From: Megasphaera coli
GTDB taxonomy: Bacteria; Bacillota; Negativicutes; Veillonellales; Megasphaeraceae
DNA length: 64,000 nt
NCBI RefSeq assembly: GCF_900095855.1
Contig: NZ_FMIY01000001.1
Span: 1 to 64,000, forward strand
Direction: 5' to 3'
Part shown: positions 18,371 through 28,330 of the stretch, one piece after another
Numbering within the stretch: position 1 is the stretch's first letter
Layout of the letters: each line of letters begins with the position of its first letter
Program-made: the position numbers and the translations under genes
The notes under the pieces: model-generated
The model's database searches: none
The model's input: only the letters and a program-made list of their open reading frames with translations
What the model was told of the DNA's origin: nothing

Positions 18371-19756
18371 TTATCGTTCCGCGTCGGTAACGACCTTTAT
18401 ATCCTGCTCAGTCGTTTCTTTTTCTTTAATATACGCGAAGTAGGCCTTTGTTTCGGCAACGACAACACTGCTCAGACCGATAAGGGCAATAAGATTCGGG
18501 ATCGCCATCAGGCCGTTGACGATATCGGCGAGAATCCAGATGACATCAAGTTTAACGAAGGCACCGCAAGCAACGAGAATAATAAAGACAATACGGTACG
18601 GCATGATCCCCTTGACTCCTACGAGGTAGGCAATGCAGCGTTCGCCGTAATAATTCCAGCCAAGAATGGTCGTAAAAGCGAACAGTGTAAGCCCTACGCA
18701 AAGGATGAGGCTTCCCATCTGCGGATATGCCTGCTGAAAAGCCATATTGGTCAATGCCGCCCCGTTCACATCGCCAGTCCAGGAACCGCTGATAACAAGC
18801 ACCAGTCCCGTCAGCGTACAAATAATAATTGTGTCGATGAAGGTCCCCGTCATGGATACGAGCCCCTGTTCGGCAGGCCATTTCGTCTTGGCGGCGGCCG
18901 CTACAATAGGAGCACTGCCGAGGCCGGATTCATTGGAAAATACACCGCGGGCCACACCGTTACGCATGGCCACAAGGACTGTAGCGCCGAGGAAGCCGCC
19001 GGCAGCAGCCGTCGGGGTAAAGGCGGCCGTAACGATTTCCGCCAAAGCCGCCGGAACCTGCGCTCTAAAAATGACGAGGAAGCCAACGGTAACGGCGATA
19101 TAAATGGCCGCCATAGCCGGTACAACTTTGGATGCCGTCCTGGCAATGGATTGGAGCCCGCCGATGGTAACGGCTGCAACGACAAGCGTCAAAGCGGCGG
19201 CCGTATAAGGAACGGGAATATCCGTCGCAAGCTGCGTGATTTCGACAATCGCATTTACCTGCGCAAAGGTCCCGATACCGAAGAATGCGACAAGAACACC
19301 GAAGAACGCAAAAATAACCGCTAAAGGCTTAAACTTCTTACCGAGGCCTCTTTCAATATAATACATCGGGCCGCCGGCGATGTCGCCGTTTTTGTCAACC
19401 GTCCTGTACTTGACAGCCAGACATCCTTCGGCATACTTCGTCGCCATACCGACAAAAGCGGCCACCCACATCCAAAAGACGGCCCCCGGTCCGCCGGCAT
19501 GAACAGCTGTTGCGACACCGACGATGTTTCCCGTCCCTACAGTGGCCGCCAAAGCCGTACACAGAGCCTTAAAGCTGTCAATGTCACCGTCACCGCGGTT
19601 TTCGGCGGCAAAGATCAATTTCAAGGCACGAGGCAGCCTGAAGAGTTGAATAAGACTCAGGCGAACCGTCAGTATGATCCCCGTCCCGATAAGAAGGAGC
19701 AGCAAGGGCGGCCCCCAAATAAAACTGTCTACGGCATTCAACATGTCTACATTCAT
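18371..19756 (-). CDS. Sodium:alanine/glycine symporter (AGCS family)
   Basis: 461 residues, about ten membrane helices. AGCS transporters take up alanine or glycine with sodium. The conserved stretches are visible: ALCTALAATVGTGNIVGVATA, GGPGAVFWMWVAAF, KYAEGCLAVKYR, GGPMYYIERGLG, and GVARGVFSNESGLGSAPIVAAAA. It is monocistronic. Upstream lies a tandem glycine riboswitch with a terminator, so glycine is the likely substrate or the compound being sensed for disposal. A second, riboswitch-free family member is at 46.3-47.7 kb. Confidence 0.93.
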   Translation of the reverse strand: MNVDMLNAVDSFIWGPPLLLLLIGTGIILTVRLSLIQLFRLPRALKLIFAAENRGDGDIDSFKALCTALAATVGTGNIVGVATAVHAGGPGAVFWMWVAAFVGMATKYAEGCLAVKYRTVDKNGDIAGGPMYYIERGLGKKFKPLAVIFAFFGVLVAFFGIGTFAQVNAIVEITQLATDIPVPYTAAALTLVVAAVTIGGLQSIARTASKVVPAMAAIYIAVTVGFLVIFRAQVPAALAEIVTAAFTPTAAAGGFLGATVLVAMRNGVARGVFSNESGLGSAPIVAAAAKTKWPAEQGLVSMTGTFIDTIIICTLTGLVLVISGSWTGDVNGAALTNMAFQQAYPQMGSLILCVGLTLFAFTTILGWNYYGERCIAYLVGVKGIMPYRIVFIILVACGAFVKLDVIWILADIVNGLMAIPNLIALIGLSSVVVAETKAYFAYIKEKETTEQDIKVVTDAER

Positions 19757-19785
19757 TTTAAATCGACTCCCTTTTTCTTAAAATA

Positions 19786-19817
19786 AAAAACCTGTCACCG
19801 TATACTCCGGAGACAGG
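19786..19817 (-). terminator. Terminator of the glycine riboswitch
   Basis: CCTGTC...GACAGG stem with inner TCCG/CGGT pairing (19817-19791), followed on the minus strand by TTTTTTATTTT, between the aptamers and the symporter start. It is the expression platform of the riboswitch. Confidence 0.85.
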
Positions 19818-19860
19818 AAAAAGGAAAACGTATCTATATACGTCACGTCGCAATAGATCG

Positions 19861-20030
19861 TTTCACGCTCTGTCCTTTTGCCTGAGAGATAAGAAATACT
19901 GTGTATTTCGTGCACCTTCGGCGCCCGTTAGGGACTCTCCAGAGATATGTCCGCACATGGTCTTCGTCCGTATAGGACACCTGAGAGTTTAACTCCTTCG
20001 GTAGACAGCCGAGTCTTCTCCCACATGCTT
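19861..20030 (-). ncRNA. Tandem glycine riboswitch
   Basis: Two gcvT-type aptamers can be read on the minus strand. The first has GGAGAAGACTCGG, CTACCGAAGGAG and AACTCTCAGG. The second has CTGGAGAGTCC, GCGCCGAAGGTGC and ATCTCTCAGGCAAAAGGACAG. This is the classic tandem layout joined by a short linker. With the terminator just downstream, glycine binding probably prevents termination and switches the Na+/alanine-glycine symporter on, as for most members of this class; the ON sense is family knowledge. Confidence 0.95.
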
Positions 20031-20055
20031 CATCCATCTATATTCGGTTGTTGCC

Positions 20056-20084
20056 ATTATAAATCAAGGCTTGTATTTATGCAA
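20056..20084 (-). promoter_or_regulatory. Promoter of the glycine-riboswitch transcript
   Basis: TTGCAT (20084-20079), 17-base spacer, perfect TATAAT (20061-20056). The -35 lies within a hairpin (AAGGCTTG, 20066-20073, with CAAGCCCTT, 20082-20090) that also looks like the terminator of surE. Confidence 0.65.
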
Positions 20085-20153
20085 GCCCTTTTCTTTAAAG
20101 GACAGTGTCAATTTGTTATTGCAATTTACAATGTCCCTTTACTTTACCAATCT

Positions 20154-20924
20154 TCAATGACCGTTGTGAATCAAGTTCTCCACCGTCTCCATAACCGCCG
20201 TTGCCGTCTGTTGCCAGCGCAGAGGCGTCACGGTTATATGGCCTTCGCGAATATGAGCTACATCCGTGTTCTTCGGCGCATCGGTCATGTCTATATCACC
20301 GACGACGCGGAAGCAGGCAGCTCCGTCGAGATCGCTTTTCTTCAAGATTACATTATTGTATATCTGCACGGTCTGGGGCACGACGACAACGTTTTCCAAC
20401 GTAATCTCTCCGTTACGGGCCGGCACGTTCAGATTTAAGATGCCCGGAAATTTTCCGCCCACAATAACACTGTCAATCAGCTTCGTAACGAGATATGCCG
20501 TTTCCATACACCGCTTTTCATTCATCCTGCCGAGGGATGCCGCAATGGCCGGCACCTGATAGTAAAGGCCTTCCATAGCTGCCGACACGGTACCGGAATA
20601 AAGAACGTCACTGCCCAGGTTATACCCGTCGTTAATGCCGGAAATGATAAGATCCGGTAAGTTATCCGTAAGGAAAAACTCCATAGCCGCTTTCACGCAG
20701 TCTACAGGCGTACCGTTGACAGCTATTTTACGCACATTGGCATATTCGCTTTCCAACTCGCGCCAATAGAGATTCTTATTAATTGTCATGGAATGTGACG
20801 CGGCACTTCGCTGGCCGACCGGCGCGACAATGGTTACCTTTTCGGCGTAGGCGGCCGTCACCTTTTCCAAAATCCGTATGCCCCGTGCCGACACGCCGTC
20901 GTCGTTGGTCAATAAAATATGCAT
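20154..20924 (-). CDS. surE: 5'/3'-nucleotidase SurE
   Basis: 256 residues, normal SurE length. The metal-binding opening ILLTNDDGVSARGI (about 3-16), APVGQRSAASHSMT with the phosphate-site serine, and NGTPVDCVKAA plus SGINDGYNLG are all present. SurE is a cytoplasmic, metal-dependent phosphatase acting on nucleoside monophosphates and stress-linked phosphates. It begins 10 bases after the GT2 gene and is the last gene of the five-gene envelope operon. Confidence 0.96.
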   Translation of the reverse strand: MHILLTNDDGVSARGIRILEKVTAAYAEKVTIVAPVGQRSAASHSMTINKNLYWRELESEYANVRKIAVNGTPVDCVKAAMEFFLTDNLPDLIISGINDGYNLGSDVLYSGTVSAAMEGLYYQVPAIAASLGRMNEKRCMETAYLVTKLIDSVIVGGKFPGILNLNVPARNGEITLENVVVVPQTVQIYNNVILKKSDLDGAACFRVVGDIDMTDAPKNTDVAHIREGHITVTPLRWQQTATAVMETVENLIHNGH

Positions 20925-20934
20925 ATAGTCGCTC

Positions 20935-22191
20935 CTATTTTTTATTTTCCTTGCGCAACAACTTCGTATTACCGTAAGAAACGGCCCGCGTATGTATAGT
21001 ATGACTCCACTTCATATCATGTCTATCTCTGAAACCGAGGAAATTTACGGGAATCCAGCTGTACATGAACAAAGGATATACAATGAGATAAAGCCACGAT
21101 TTTAACGGTACTTTTATTTGCAGCAGCACAATAACGGGAATCGCGTATTGGGCTATAAAGAGAAACGTCCAAATTTCCATGGGTACGAGCTGATTCAGTA
21201 TATTCGTATAAAACGGATAAAAGGACGTATTAATGTACGACAGAAAGGCATATATAGTCGACATCATCATAAAAAACGGTTGCGACAACGTGATGATGCC
21301 GTCAAGCATGCGAATATTTCCGGTCCGTATACCTTTGGTAAAAAGTTTCGGTATAAACCGTTCGCCGCAGTCACACTGCCCTTGAGCCCATCGCTTGCGC
21401 TGCCGCCACGAGGGCCAAAAGGAGACGACCTTTTCATCGTAAATAATGGCGTCATGAGCCCAACAGGTTCGCACACCTTCGAGAAGAATTTTCATGGAAA
21501 ATTCCATATCCTCCGTCAGGCAATCACAGCCCCAACCGTATCTTCTGACGACATCCGTCGCAATACACATGCCCGTGCCGCCCAAGGCCGTCGACAGGCC
21601 GATATTATATTTAGCCCGATGCCACATGTGGTTAATGAGCCAAAAGGCGATGGAAAAGGTGCCGGCAATCCATGAGTCCGTCGGATTCTTAGAATCCATA
21701 TACCCTTGAATGACCTTTTCTCCCTTACACAGGTGGTTGTTCATTTCGCGCAAAAACTCGGGATGAACCAAATTGTCCGCATCAAAAACGACAAAGGCGT
21801 CATACTGCTTTTCCTGCTGCAAAAGTCGCTCAAACATCCAATCCATGGCATAACCCTTGCCGACATCTTCCGCATTGACGCGCACTTTGACAAAAGCACC
21901 GCAGCTCTCGCAAACTTCGGCCGTCCTGTCCGTACAATTATCGGCGACGACATAAATATCATACATGTGGCGCGGATAATTGAGGTCATAAAGGTTGTCA
22001 ATAAGTGCCCCTACAACCAGCTCTTCATTGTGGGCGCAAATGACGACCGCAAAGGTATGCCGCGGCGGTGCCATGGTCTTATCTTCTTTTTTGATTAAGC
22101 CGAAAAGAGCAAGCACAAAATAATATAACGTATAAAAGACGATAATTACTTGTACCGGAATCATCAGCAAATCCGCTATATATTCCATCAA
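20935..22191 (-). CDS. Membrane glycosyltransferase, family 2
   Basis: 418 residues. An N-terminal membrane helix precedes a GT-A domain (about 45-270) with AVVICAHNEELVVGALIDNLYDL, VFDADNLVHPEFL (the DxD metal site) and TEDMEFSMKIL. QRKRWAQGQ (about 267-275), the processive-type Q/RxxRW motif, follows. Three or so C-terminal helices finish it. The layout is that of poly-GlcNAc or cellulose-synthase-like polymerising transferases, but no accessory export genes are present. It lies between pssA and surE with 10-base gaps, so an envelope glycolipid or polysaccharide role is likely. The substrate is unknown. Confidence 0.85.
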   Translation of the reverse strand: MMEYIADLLMIPVQVIIVFYTLYYFVLALFGLIKKEDKTMAPPRHTFAVVICAHNEELVVGALIDNLYDLNYPRHMYDIYVVADNCTDRTAEVCESCGAFVKVRVNAEDVGKGYAMDWMFERLLQQEKQYDAFVVFDADNLVHPEFLREMNNHLCKGEKVIQGYMDSKNPTDSWIAGTFSIAFWLINHMWHRAKYNIGLSTALGGTGMCIATDVVRRYGWGCDCLTEDMEFSMKILLEGVRTCWAHDAIIYDEKVVSFWPSWRQRKRWAQGQCDCGERFIPKLFTKGIRTGNIRMLDGIITLSQPFFMMMSTIYAFLSYINTSFYPFYTNILNQLVPMEIWTFLFIAQYAIPVIVLLQIKVPLKSWLYLIVYPLFMYSWIPVNFLGFRDRHDMKWSHTIHTRAVSYGNTKLLRKENKK

Positions 22192-22201
22192 AACTCCCGG
22201 T

Positions 22202-22870
22202 TTACACGCGCATTCCGTTCATAGCCGTGTTAATCAATCCGAATACAATATATAAGGCGAAGGGCAGTGTAATAACCAGATGCCAGTCGTAGAAGACAAT
22301 GGCTGCACCGATGAGGAGCGTAGCGGCTAAGGCCGACTTGTGCAATATATCCGCACTCTGCCCTTTAAAATCGGGGTGATGAATTTTGCTGACCAAATCA
22401 TAACCTACAAGCACCATTAACACCGCAACCAAGGCAGGAGGCAGCTGAACGCCCGAAAGGACGTATGTCGCAAAGAGACAGCCGCCGTTAGGAATGGGCA
22501 TGCCCTGAAAATATCCGTGGACGATACTCGTATTTATGTTAAATCGGGCAAGTCTGATACCGCCGAGAGCAGCGTAAATGAGAACAGGTATGACCGCAAC
22601 CCAGCCTAATGTATGAAGCGTGTAGTTATAGACCAAAAAAGCCGACGCTGCGCCGAAAGAAACGCAGTCCGCCAATGAGTCGAGTTCTTTGCCGAAGTCA
22701 CCGCTCACACCGAGAGCACGTGCGGACCTGCCGTCCATGGCATCACAGAGCATGGCGAAAAAGATACAAAGAGCCGCCCAGAAAAAATTGCCCTGTGCGG
22801 ACAATATCATACTGAGTACGCCGAAACATAAATTACCGGATGTAAATAAGCAGGGAATTACATTTTTCAT
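22202..22870 (-). CDS. pssA: CDP-diacylglycerol-serine O-phosphatidyltransferase
   Basis: 222 residues, about seven membrane helices. The CDP-alcohol phosphatidyltransferase signature D-G-x2-A-R-x8-G-x3-D-x3-D is seen in MDGRSARALGVSGDFGKELD (about 45-64), followed by SLAD. The enzyme makes phosphatidylserine, the precursor that the Psd gene just upstream decarboxylates. Its start overlaps the psd stop (ATGA), so the two are translationally coupled and the pathway is complete: CDP-DAG to PS to PE. Confidence 0.93.
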   Translation of the reverse strand: MKNVIPCLFTSGNLCFGVLSMILSAQGNFFWAALCIFFAMLCDAMDGRSARALGVSGDFGKELDSLADCVSFGAASAFLVYNYTLHTLGWVAVIPVLIYAALGGIRLARFNINTSIVHGYFQGMPIPNGGCLFATYVLSGVQLPPALVAVLMVLVGYDLVSKIHHPDFKGQSADILHKSALAATLLIGAAIVFYDWHLVITLPFALYIVFGLINTAMNGMRV

Positions 22871-23514
22871 TCTACGATCCTCCCGATTACCGATTCTCCG
22901 CCGCGAACGCGATCGCCCTTTTTGACGAAAATCTCCACATTATCCTGTACATATACTTCAATACAGGAACCGAATTTTATCATGCCGTACAACTGGCCGT
23001 GCTCCAACACGTCGCCCAAGGTAACCCACGACACGACACGCCGCGCCAGGACGCCTGCAATGAGCGTGATCAAAAATTTTGTCTTGCCGTTGTCTATGCC
23101 CAAAGAATACCGTTCGTTCTCATAGCCTACGCCTTCTTTATAAGCAGGACGAAAACGGCCGCACGTATATTGTTGAAATTTAATGATGCCCGACAGGGGC
23201 GTACGATTTACGTGGGCATCGAAGATGGACAGAAAAATAACGATACGGCGGCATTCCTGCCCTAAATACAAGTCCTCATTCACCTTCCCGACACTGACAA
23301 CCGTACCGTCCGCCGGTGATACAAGGAGCGCTTCGTCGGCAGGAATAATACGATGGGGATTGCGAAAAAAATACATAAAATATGCCGCCAATACAAAGGG
23401 CACGACGGCAACGTACAAATTCATGAAATACGCCGCTGCCAGGGCCAATATAAGCGGCACGGCAATAAAAATATACCCGTCTTCAATGATAAAGGGTTTT
23501 TTCATCTCGTTCAC
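22867..23514 (-). CDS. psd: Phosphatidylserine decarboxylase, short (archaeal-type) family
   Basis: 215 residues. Two N-terminal membrane segments (about 13-50) precede the decarboxylase core with VSPADGTVVSVGKV, IFLSIFDAHVNRTPLSG and the late self-cleavage site IKFGSCIEV. In this family cleavage at Gly-Ser (about residue 184) makes the pyruvoyl cofactor. The site is FGS rather than the LGST of the E. coli type, as usual in the short branch. The product is phosphatidylethanolamine, which is also the donor for the EptA-like enzyme at 50.5 kb. Its start overlaps the stop of the wecG-like gene. Confidence 0.92.
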   Translation of the reverse strand: MNEMKKPFIIEDGYIFIAVPLILALAAAYFMNLYVAVVPFVLAAYFMYFFRNPHRIIPADEALLVSPADGTVVSVGKVNEDLYLGQECRRIVIFLSIFDAHVNRTPLSGIIKFQQYTCGRFRPAYKEGVGYENERYSLGIDNGKTKFLITLIAGVLARRVVSWVTLGDVLEHGQLYGMIKFGSCIEVYVQDNVEIFVKKGDRVRGGESVIGRIVE

Positions 23515-24248
23515 CTCGCCCCGGAATTTTTGCCGAACTTCACGGCAGCGACAAACTTGGGCAATGCCAACATACGCAAAGCTCTGCTCGGCTCTTTATA
23601 CAAGCGGAAAAGCCATTCGAGGCGGTGTTTCTGCATCCACGCAGGCGCCCGGCATACCTTCCCGGCGAGAACGTCGAAGGTACCTCCCACACCCATGCAA
23701 ACGCACGGTCCCAGTTCATACCGATGCTTGCTGATCCATTTTTCCTGCTTCGGTACGCCCAAGGCGACGAAGAGAATCTGCGTACCCGAGTTTCGTATGT
23801 CTTCAATAATATTTTTTTCTTCCTCCGCCGTAAAAAAGCCGGAGTGAATGCCCGCAACGGAAAGTTTACCGACAACCTTCTCCATATTGGCGGCGGCTAA
23901 TTCGGCAATACCCGGCGCGCCGCCGAAGAAATAAACCTTCGTCCCCTTGGCGGCACCGGCCTCCATGAGACTGCACGCCAAATCCACGCCGGCAACGCGT
24001 TCTTTAAAGCACTTGCCTTGCTGCTCCGCCGCCCATAGAACGCCGGCGCCGTCAGGAACAACCATATCGGCATCCTGTAAAATCCGCGCCAGTTCCTCGT
24101 CTTCACGGGCTTTTATCAACATTTCCGCGTTGGCTGTAGCAATAGACGCGGCTCTTCCTTCTTCAATGCACTGAAATACAAAGTCCGTCGCCTCCCGCAT
24201 GGAAACATTTTGTACGGGTATGGACAATATTTCGATAGCGTCGTTCAT
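23511..24248 (-). CDS. WecG/TagA/CpsF-family glycosyltransferase
   Basis: 245 residues, the standard length of GT26. Diagnostic stretches are ATANAEMLIKAREDEEL, VPDGAGVLWAAE, LFVALGVPKQEKWI and MGVGGTFDVLAGKVCRAPAWMQKHRLEWLFRL. Members transfer N-acetylmannosamine or related sugars onto a polyprenyl-linked GlcNAc during synthesis of envelope polymers. It is the first gene of the operon wecG-like, psd, pssA, GT2, surE and follows guaB by 16 bases, so guaB may be upstream on the same transcript. Confidence 0.92.
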   Translation of the reverse strand: MNDAIEILSIPVQNVSMREATDFVFQCIEEGRAASIATANAEMLIKAREDEELARILQDADMVVPDGAGVLWAAEQQGKCFKERVAGVDLACSLMEAGAAKGTKVYFFGGAPGIAELAAANMEKVVGKLSVAGIHSGFFTAEEEKNIIEDIRNSGTQILFVALGVPKQEKWISKHRYELGPCVCMGVGGTFDVLAGKVCRAPAWMQKHRLEWLFRLYKEPSRALRMLALPKFVAAVKFGKNSGAR

Positions 24249-24264
24249 GACGACCCTCCGCTTC

Positions 24265-25782
<1,518 letters not shown>

Positions 25783-25829
25783 TTATAACGGATAATCGAC
25801 ATTATGTATATATTACATTACGTTATGAC

Positions 25830-27863
25830 TTAATTGTCGAGGATTTTCGTAAAATCGGCACCGAAACGGATTTTTAACATGTCCACCGCTTTTTCTTCAT
25901 TACCGAACTTGCGTAAATACGAGGCCGCCGCTTCCCGCGCCGGTACGAGCAGGTCCGCATCACCGATGACGTCGGCAACATGCAGATCCGGCAGGCCGTG
26001 CTGCATGTAGCCGAAAAGCTGTCCCGAGCCGCGCAGGAGCAGGTCCTTTTCCGACAAGGTGAATCCGTCGTAAACGGTTTCCATCCATTTCAGGCGCAGC
26101 CGCGTCTCTTTCGTGCCACCTTTAGCCATGAGAATGCAGTAAGCCTGCAAATTGCCGCGGCCGACGCGTCCCCGCAGCTGGTGCAGCTGCGCCAGGCCGA
26201 AGCGCTCCGCCCCGTCAATGAGAATGAGTGTCGCCTTCGGGACGCTGATGCCCACCTCAATGACGCTCGTCGCGACAAGGATATCTATGCGGCCTGCGCG
26301 AAAGCTTTCCATAACCGTCTCTTTTTCTTTTCCTGCCATGCGGCCGTGCACGAGACCGCATACACGCGACTTAAAAACATGATGCTGCAAATCTTCATAC
26401 ATAGCCGTTGCCGCCTGCAGATCCGCCTGTTCCGATTCTTCCACGAGGGGGCAGACAACATAACACTGCCGCCCTTCTGCAATTAACTTCTCCATGAACG
26501 CATATATGCGCTGCCGCATACCTTCGCCTACGGCATAGGTTTTGACCGGTTTTCGCCCCGGCGGCATTTCCCGAATGGACGACACGTCGAGGTCGCCGTA
26601 AACGGACAGCGCCAAGGTACGCGGAATGGGCGTGGCCGTCATGAAGAGTGTGTGCACGTTATACCCCTTGTCGCGCAGTGCCGCACGTTGGCCGACGCCG
26701 AAACGATGCTGTTCATCCGTCACGACGAGGGCAAGACTTGCAAAAACCACATCCTTTTGAATGAGAGCGTGCGTGCCGATGAGGATATCGATGTTCCGCA
26801 CGGCCAAGTCTTCCAAAAGCTCCCGCCGTTCACCGGCACCGATACGCCCTGTCAGCAAGGCAATTTTCACGGGTAAATGTGCAAAAAGACGGACAAATTC
26901 TTCATAGTGCTGAGTCGCCAATATTTCCGTCGGTGCCATAAGCGCCCCCTGATAACCGCTTTCTACGGCCTTGGCCAAGGCGAGGGCGGCGACTACGGTC
27001 TTGCCCGAGCCTACATCCCCCTGGACGAGGCGTCGCATGGGGCTTGACCTTTCCAAGTCGTTTTGTATATCCGAAAAGGCGGAAACCTGATCCTTTGTCA
27101 AAGAAAAAGGCAGGTTTTCTATAAGGCCCTTAACGAGACTTCCGTTCGGTCCGAATTTAACGGCACGACCGGCCTTTTCCCTCTGCCGCTTCAAAAGTAA
27201 GCCCACCTGGAGTGAAAAGAGCTCCTCAAAGGCAAGCTTTCGCCGTGCCTCGCGCAAGGCCTCAAAGGATGCCGGAAAATGAACCGTCTTATATGTATAT
27301 GCGTCGACAACATTGCCCGTAACCTCGGCCGACAAAAGCTCCGGCAATTCGCCTGCATATTCCTGTAAATTGGCAAACACGTATGTCACGGCACGGCGAA
27401 AATCCGATTGATAGAGGCCGTCCGTAAGGGCATAAATCGGTACAAGGCCGCCTGCTTCCGCTCTTCCCGCTTCCGCTTCAGGCGCGTTCATCTGCAACTT
27501 GCCGTAAGCCCGTTCAACCTTGCCGAAAGCATGAAGAATCATGTCCTTGCGGAACTGCCGCTTCTTAAAAGACTGATTAAACCAGACGAGTTCCATGGCA
27601 CCCGTACCGTCGCTGATGATTACTTTCAAGAGCGACATACCGCGGCGGGGCCGCAGTTCCTGAACGGCTAGGACCGTCCCGTTAATGAGGACGGCACGAT
27701 CCTCTTTCCCCGTCAAATCGCCGATGCGGAAAATACGCGAACGATCTTCATATGCCCGCGGAAAATATTGTATCAAGTCGCCTACCGTATAGACGCCGAC
27801 TTTTGTAAAAAGCACCGCTTTTTGTTTGCCTATTCCCTTTATCGTCGTAATTGATTGAGCCAT
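25830..27863 (-). CDS. recG: ATP-dependent DNA helicase RecG
   Basis: 677 residues, the normal RecG length. The wedge/OB domain (about 50-150) is followed by helicase lobes with Walker A GDVGSGKTVVA (about 284-294), motif II DEQH, TATPIPRTLALS (motif III) and TSVIEVGISVPKAT, plus the late QLHQLRGRVGRG and the RecG C-terminal LLLRGSGQLFGYMQHG. It regresses stalled forks and migrates Holliday junctions. It is divergent from rpmB and probably monocistronic. Confidence 0.97.
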   Translation of the reverse strand: MAQSITTIKGIGKQKAVLFTKVGVYTVGDLIQYFPRAYEDRSRIFRIGDLTGKEDRAVLINGTVLAVQELRPRRGMSLLKVIISDGTGAMELVWFNQSFKKRQFRKDMILHAFGKVERAYGKLQMNAPEAEAGRAEAGGLVPIYALTDGLYQSDFRRAVTYVFANLQEYAGELPELLSAEVTGNVVDAYTYKTVHFPASFEALREARRKLAFEELFSLQVGLLLKRQREKAGRAVKFGPNGSLVKGLIENLPFSLTKDQVSAFSDIQNDLERSSPMRRLVQGDVGSGKTVVAALALAKAVESGYQGALMAPTEILATQHYEEFVRLFAHLPVKIALLTGRIGAGERRELLEDLAVRNIDILIGTHALIQKDVVFASLALVVTDEQHRFGVGQRAALRDKGYNVHTLFMTATPIPRTLALSVYGDLDVSSIREMPPGRKPVKTYAVGEGMRQRIYAFMEKLIAEGRQCYVVCPLVEESEQADLQAATAMYEDLQHHVFKSRVCGLVHGRMAGKEKETVMESFRAGRIDILVATSVIEVGISVPKATLILIDGAERFGLAQLHQLRGRVGRGNLQAYCILMAKGGTKETRLRLKWMETVYDGFTLSEKDLLLRGSGQLFGYMQHGLPDLHVADVIGDADLLVPAREAAASYLRKFGNEEKAVDMLKIRFGADFTKILDN

Positions 27864-27975
27864 TATATCCCTACATGTATCATAAGTCGGAGCCGAAAGT
27901 CGCTCCTTGTTATTTTTTCGTTTCTATTGTACCATACTCTTGTACACTGAAGCATGAAGAGAAAGGGTCGAATAC

Positions 27976-28004
27976 TTGCCTTGACTCACTTTTTGTGATA
28001 TGAT
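27976..28004 (+). promoter_or_regulatory. Promoter of rpmB
   Basis: TTGCCT (27976-27981), 17-base spacer, TATGAT (27999-28004), 40 bases before rpmB. A closer TTGACT is only 12 bases from the -10 and was not used. Confidence 0.55.
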
Positions 28005-28044
28005 TCCAATGTTGTACTGTAACACTGCAAGGAGGTGTGTAGTC

Positions 28045-28236
28045 ATGGCAAATTATTGTGAAGTTTGCGGCAAAGGTACTATGAGCGGTATGAACGTCAG
28101 TCATTCCCACTTGAAAACAAAGAGAACGTGGAAGCCCAATATCCAAAGAGTACGTGCCATCGTAGACGGCGAAGTAAAACGGATTAACGTCTGCACTCGT
28201 TGCCTTCGTTCCGGCAAAGTACAACGCGATGCGTAG
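28045..28236 (+). CDS. rpmB: 50S ribosomal protein L28
   Basis: 63 residues. The protein has MANYCEVCGKGTMSGMNVSH, HLKTKRTWKPNIQ and VNCTRC-type ending INVCTRCLRSGKV. Two Cys pairs (CEVC, CTRC) make this the zinc-binding form of L28. The ATG follows the very strong AGGAGGTG site; an upstream extension is not coding. It sits divergent from recG and is followed by a strong terminator, so it is expressed alone. Confidence 0.97.
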   Translation: MANYCEVCGKGTMSGMNVSHSHLKTKRTWKPNIQRVRAIVDGEVKRINVCTRCLRSGKVQRDA

Positions 28237-28244
28237 CTCAATAT

Positions 28245-28282
28245 AAAAAGAGATGATTCGCAAGGAGTCATCTCTTTTTATT
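28245..28282 (+). terminator. Terminator of rpmB
   Basis: Perfect 12-bp A/T-flanked stem (28245-28256 with 28268-28279) that ends in its own T tract. Confidence 0.9.
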
Positions 28283-28294
28283 ATGCACTCATAT

Positions 28295-28325
28295 AAAAAG
28301 GGTCGCACCTGTCGGCACGGCCCTC
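28295..28325 (-). terminator. Terminator of the ccpN-ppsR operon
   Basis: On the minus strand GGGCCGTGCC and GGTGCGACCC form an imperfect GC-rich stem, followed by TTTTTATAT, just after the ppsR stop. Confidence 0.65.
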
Positions 28326-28330
28326 TTTGT

